The notes under the pieces are model-generated. The model ran no database searches. It was not told where the DNA came from and was given only the letters and a program-made list of their open reading frames with translations. Source: an uncultured Oscillospiraceae bacterium (lineage in GTDB: Bacteria > Bacillota > Clostridia > Oscillospirales > Oscillospiraceae). Taken from it: a stretch of DNA of 6,930 bases. Made by a program: the position numbers and the translations under genes. Below are positions 6,085 to 6,930 of this stretch, one piece after another (the first letter of the stretch is position 1; every line of letters begins with the position of its first letter). Location: positions 1 to 6,930 of the forward strand of contig CAAEKI010000257.1 in NCBI GenBank assembly GCA_900756495.1, read 5' to 3'.

Positions 6085-6296
6085 CCGCCCAGCCGGAACC
6101 CCCGGGCAAAGGCCTGATCGATCTCTACACCGCAGGCCTGTGCATTTTTCTGATAAAATTCATTTACAAACGCGAGCCCCAGCGCCCTCTCGATGGCATC
6201 GTAATAGGGGGCCAGTTCACTGTTGGCCGCGCGTTCCTCCGGAGAGGCCTCCGGAGGTTTGGTGGCCTCTTGGATCTCTTTCAGCAGCGAGGACAT
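6045..6296 (-). CDS. Small DUF6809-like protein
   Basis: This 83-residue acidic-to-neutral, probably helical cytoplasmic protein has no signal peptide or membrane segment. The C-terminal block FARGFRLGGQLMLETL (about 63-78) resembles, from memory, the GFRLGARLM-type ending of DUF6809 proteins common in Clostridia. That link is unverified and the function is unknown. The gene looks real. Its ATG at 6296 is preceded by GGAGGG at a 5-6 base spacing, and a near-consensus promoter (TTGACG-17-TATAAT) lies just upstream. It is divergent from an XRE-type regulator, which could control it. Its last 40 bp are antisense to the end of the ABC-F gene, with no visible terminator between the two convergent genes. 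Confidence 0.75.
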   Translation of the reverse strand: MSSLLKEIQEATKPPEASPEERAANSELAPYYDAIERALGLAFVNEFYQKNAQACGVEIDQAFARGFRLGGQLMLETLSRYSS

Positions 6297-6311
6297 TGCA
6301 ATCCCTCCGTT

Positions 6312-6327
6312 ACGTTCTCGATGAACA
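6312..6327. promoter_or_regulatory. Short dyad, candidate operator
   Basis: ACGTTC-tcga-TGAACAT contains the dyad GTTC (6314-6317) and GAAC (6322-6325) around five bases, with partial extension of the arms. It sits at the expected transcription start of the DUF6809-like gene, next to the divergent XRE gene. XRE repressors often bind such short dyads, but the assignment is speculative. Confidence 0.25.
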
Positions 6328-6328
6328 T

Positions 6329-6357
6329 ATTATAGGCGAACAAACAAAACGCGTCAA
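6329..6357 (-). promoter_or_regulatory. Near-consensus promoter of the DUF6809-like gene
   Basis: On the minus strand, TTGACG (6357-6352) is followed after exactly 17 bases by TATAAT (6334-6329), with 11 of 12 consensus bases matched. Transcription would start near 6322, leaving about 25 bases of leader with GGAGGG. This is the strongest promoter in the window by consensus. It lies entirely within the gap to the divergent XRE gene, whose own promoter is not clear. Confidence 0.7.
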
Positions 6358-6373
6358 TAAGAAGGAGCCTGCC

Positions 6374-6583
6374 TTGTCGGACTTTCCTGCACGCCTGAAG
6401 GCTATCCGCAGACAACGCGGAAAAACGCAGCGCGAATTAGCGGAATATCTTGGGATGAAAATTCGCTCCTATCAATTCTATGAGGGCGGCGAGCGTGAAC
6501 CCCCCATTGATAAGCTGATTGCAATTGCGGATTATTTGGATGTGTCTATTGATGAGCTGGTTGGCCGGACGGGCCGCCAGTGA
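6374..6583 (+). CDS. XRE-family helix-turn-helix regulator (TTG start)
   Basis: This 69-residue protein is a single Cro/C1-type DNA-binding domain. The helix-turn-helix region spans about residues 18-45 (TQRELAEYLGM, then RSYQFYEGGEREPP), followed by the usual KLIAIADYLDVSIDELVGR ending. There is no extra effector or dimerisation domain. I chose the TTG at 6374 because AAGGAG lies 6 bases upstream. The frame stays open further left, to an ATG at 6140, but that extension runs antisense through the DUF6809-like gene and does not resemble a protein. The gene is divergent from the DUF6809-like gene, so it may repress it, itself, or both. Its codon use looks more AT-rich than that of the ABC-F and aspA genes, which could mean horizontal origin. 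The target is unknown. Confidence 0.85.
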   Translation: MSDFPARLKAIRRQRGKTQRELAEYLGMKIRSYQFYEGGEREPPIDKLIAIADYLDVSIDELVGRTGRQ

Positions 6584-6690
6584 TGTTTCATGCCGTGCTG
6601 CAGAGCTTGAACAGAGATTTGAACATGGGAAGTCGCCTCTTTCCGGGCCTTGCTTTTCCTGTCCGTACAGCCGGCGGGGAGCGCGACGCG

Positions 6691-6724
6691 GGCAGGCCTG
6701 CCTCGCACGTTTTCGTGGGGAGGC
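6691..6724. repeat. Palindrome and hairpin between the XRE gene and the last gene
   Basis: GGCAGGCCTGCC (6691-6702) is a perfect 12-bp palindrome. It overlaps a hairpin in which GCCTC and CACG (6700-6709) pair with CGTG and GAGGC (6714-6724) around a TTTT loop, with a small internal loop. No T tract follows on the plus strand, so this is a poor terminator for the XRE gene. The 6584-6750 stretch shows no convincing protein. Confidence 0.4.
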
Positions 6725-6751
6725 CTTCCTTCCCCCTCGTTGGTGCCATCC

Positions 6752-6780
6752 TTGCGATATTTTTTATCATGTGATATACT
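6752..6780 (+). promoter_or_regulatory. Promoter of the last gene
   Basis: TTGCGA (6752-6757) is separated by 17 bases from TATACT (6775-6780), which is preceded by TGTG-A, a TRTGn extended -10. The 11-base core TGTGATATACT is identical to that of the ABC-F promoter. The start site is expected near 6787, about 40 bases before the ATG. Confidence 0.6.
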
Positions 6781-6826
6781 AAAACATTCCAATAGAAACT
6801 TTCATCCCGAAAGGATGCTGACACAC

Positions 6827-6930
6827 ATGCGCAAAGAAATCGTTCTGCCCGTTGTGGCGGCGGCGATGGGAGCCGCAGGTTTTGCCCTGCGGAAATGGGA
6901 GCTGGCGTCCGCCTTTGAAGCGGATACCGG
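6827..6930 (+). CDS. Partial gene, putative membrane protein (N-terminus only)
   Basis: Thirty-four codons are visible before the window ends. After MRKEI comes a hydrophobic stretch (about residues 6-21) rich in Ala, Val and Gly, ending at LRKWELASAFEADTG. This suggests an N-terminal membrane segment or signal anchor followed by an extramembrane part. I do not recognise the function. Similar N-termini occur, from memory, in uncharacterised Clostridia membrane proteins. AAAGGA lies about 11 bases upstream of the ATG at 6827. An in-frame ATG at 6815 is possible but directly abuts AAAGG, too close to use it. The gene has its own well-formed promoter. Confidence 0.6.
   Translation, partial: MRKEIVLPVVAAAMGAAGFALRKWELASAFEADT

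Noticed and set aside
6140..6373. N-terminal extension of the XRE protein
   Set aside because: It is antisense through the DUF6809-like gene and its promoter, and its composition is unlike a protein. The TTG at 6374 with AAGGAG gives a standard-size domain.
1..6930. CRISPR array, tRNA, rRNA, transposase, integrase or defence system
   Set aside because: No regularly spaced repeats, tRNA-like folds, rRNA segments, insertion-sequence ends or recognisable mobile or defence genes were seen on either strand.

Overview
The window looks like chromosomal DNA from a fairly GC-rich Gram-positive anaerobe of the Clostridia. An Oscillospiraceae/Flavonifractor-like genome is my best guess. The reasons are AGGAG-type ribosome binding sites, sigma-A promoters with the TRTG extended -10 typical of Firmicutes, strong G/C bias at third codon positions, and the gene set itself. 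The lineage is inferred from style, not from a database match.

Layout, left to right. Positions 1-264 hold no convincing gene but contain three consecutive hairpins and a leftward extended -10 promoter. Four genes then lie on the minus strand: a 70-residue PspC-domain membrane protein (265-477), a DEAD-box RNA helicase (598-1791), an RlmA-family 23S rRNA guanine-N1 methyltransferase (1955-2785) and an aspartate ammonia-lyase (2890-4311). A 174-bp divergent promoter region separates aspA from a plus-strand ABC-F ATPase (4486-6084). The ABC-F gene overlaps tail-to-tail by 40 bp with a small minus-strand gene (6045-6296, DUF6809-like). That gene is divergent from a small XRE-family repressor-like protein with a TTG start (6374-6583). 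A promoter and the first 34 codons of a putative membrane protein (6827 onward) close the window.

Three genes concern RNA or ribosomes: the helicase, the rRNA methyltransferase and the ABC-F protein. Each appears to have its own promoter, so this is a loose neighbourhood and not an obvious operon. Aspartase supplies fumarate and ammonia from aspartate.

I see no clearly new multi-gene system. The most interesting observation is in the ABC-F protein. Every visible defect (NBD1 signature, NBD2 Walker A lysine, NBD2 catalytic glutamate) falls in the same composite ATP site, while the other site looks intact. Secondary points are a shared TGTGRTAYAMT promoter core in five places, a perfect inverted repeat overlapping both -35 boxes of the aspA/ABC-F divergent promoters, and a structured leader in front of the helicase gene.
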